Assembly: GCA_016285355.1 (NCBI GenBank)
Contig: JAEEQP010000016.1
Coordinates: forward strand, 5,099-69,098
DNA: 64,000 nt
Source: Bacteroidales bacterium
Lineage (GTDB): Bacteria > Bacteroidota > Bacteroidia > Bacteroidales > F082
Direction: 5' to 3'
In this document: positions 63,392 to 64,000 of the stretch, in pieces
Numbering within the stretch: the first letter of the stretch is position 1
Layout: the number at the start of each line of letters is the position of its first letter
Made by a program: the position numbers and the translations under genes
Notes under the pieces: model-generated
The model's database searches: none
Told to the model about the DNA's origin: nothing
Seen by the model: the letters and a program-made list of their open reading frames with translations, nothing else

Positions 63392-63399
63392 TACTTTTG
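63392..63399 (+). promoter_or_regulatory. rRNA operon promoter (-7 element)
   Basis: TACTTTTG with TTG (63370-63372) 19 bp upstream, a textbook Bacteroidota promoter pair, in an AT-rich context with UP-like A/T runs before it. Confidence 0.7.
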
Positions 63400-63595
63400 C
63401 AATCCGCTTCCGAAAAAAAGAGGGGTAGAAACGAGGGAGACACGGAAGCGGAAGTTCTTTGAAAGTCTGAGGCCAGCACAAGACCTGCGCCGCGGGAGCG
63501 GCGCGAGGGATAGGAACCTTTTATAAGGAACACCAGATAGAACATCAAGGCGGAACCCGAGATTCAGAGTAGAACAAGAAAAGTACAACAATATT
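63400..63595 (+). other. 16S rRNA leader
   Basis: About 190 nt between promoter and mature 16S. Contains GAAGTTCTTTGAAAG, similar to the boxA-like words of Bacteroidota rRNA leaders, and the GC hairpin GCGCCGC-GGGA-GCGGCGC. It should provide antitermination and processing-stem sequences. Confidence 0.55.
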
Positions 63596-64000
63596 ACAAC
63601 GAAGAGTTTGATCCTGGCTCAGGATGAACGCTAGCGGCAGGCCTAATACATGCAAGTCGTACGGTAAACGGTCCTTCGGGACCGTGAGAGTGGCGGACGG
63701 GTGCGTAACGCGTATGCAACCCACCCCCGACGGGCGGATAGCCGGTGGAAACGCCGGATAACCCGCCATGCGCCCCCGGGAGGGCATCCTCCTGTGGGCA
63801 AAGCGGCGACGCGGTCGGGGACGGGCATGCGTCCCATTAGATTGTTGGCGGGGCGACGGCCCACCAAGTCGACGATGGGTAGGGGATCTGAGAGGACGGT
63901 CCCCCACACTGGTACTGAGACACGGACCAGACTCCTGCGGGAGGCAGCAGTAAGGGATATTGGTCAATGGTCGGAAGACTGAACCAGCCATGCCGCGTGA
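63596..64000 (+). rRNA. rrs: 16S ribosomal RNA, 5' part (truncated by the window)
   Basis: AGAGTTTGATCCTGGCTCAG at 63603-63622 corresponds to E. coli positions 8-27, placing the 5' end at about 63596. GATGAACGCTAGCGGCAGGC and the later ACTGAGACACGG and CTCCTGCGGGAGGCAGCAGT are conserved 16S words. About 405 of about 1530 nt are present. The GATGAACGCTAGCGGCAGGC start is typical of Bacteroidales. Confidence 0.97.

Overview
The window is a piece of a Bacteroidales-type (Bacteroidota) chromosome, probably from an uncultured lineage. Four things support this: the 5' part of a Bacteroidota-like 16S rRNA gene at the right edge; the Bacteroidota sigma promoter signature TAnnTTTG 5-50 bp before many genes; several proteins with type IX secretion (T9SS) C-terminal sorting domains; and family markers such as split transketolase, DUF3078, GldI-like FKBP lipoproteins and AtoE. 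Most genes are ordinary chromosomal genes of moderate GC. A few islands are clearly AT-richer.

Layout. 1-17.6 kb: housekeeping and surface genes (thrS partial, SGNH esterase, a C10 protease/beta-helix T9SS protein, msrA, yebC, DUF3078, rfbD, phosphohexomutase, tRNA-Met, an AtoE-type transporter, truA and aat back to back over a perfect 44-bp palindrome, arginine deiminase). 17.7-28.9 kb: one long minus-strand defence operon, hsdM - DUF1016 nuclease - hsdS - trypsin-like protease - proteasome-like Ntn hydrolase - small ORF - BRO-N/Fic protein - hsdR - YgjP-like metallopeptidase. The two proteases and the small ORF form an AT-rich insert inside this type I restriction-modification operon. 29-42 kb: GH2 beta-galactosidase, thioesterase, T9SS proteins, split transketolase with DUF456, outer-membrane proteins, and a REP-associated tyrosine transposase whose own gene carries copies of a 22-bp palindrome.

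42.4-46.9 kb: a rod-shaped structured RNA candidate, then a compact locus for a ribosomally made, cysteine-periodic peptide. It contains a precursor with 19 Cys spaced exactly four residues apart behind a twin-arginine-like leader, a radical SAM/SPASM maturase, a SPASM-only partner, a small CXXX-system protein, and tatA and tatC overlapping the last of these. The arrangement suggests the peptide is modified (and perhaps metal-loaded) in the cytoplasm and exported folded through Tat. 46.9-64 kb: CotH-type T9SS protein, relA/spoT-family gene with clpS, a polysaccharide cluster (flippase, two Wzz, O-antigen ligase/polymerase), an operon of nrnA plus four FKBP-type lipoproteins, an XRE regulator, an AT-rich gene-free stretch, a Schlafen/AlbA_2 protein and the start of an rRNA operon.

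The two most interesting systems are the protease pair embedded in the restriction operon and the Cys-periodic peptide locus with its own Tat translocase. Several families of dispersed palindromic repeats run through the window, and some of them supply the stop codons or C-terminal residues of neighbouring genes.
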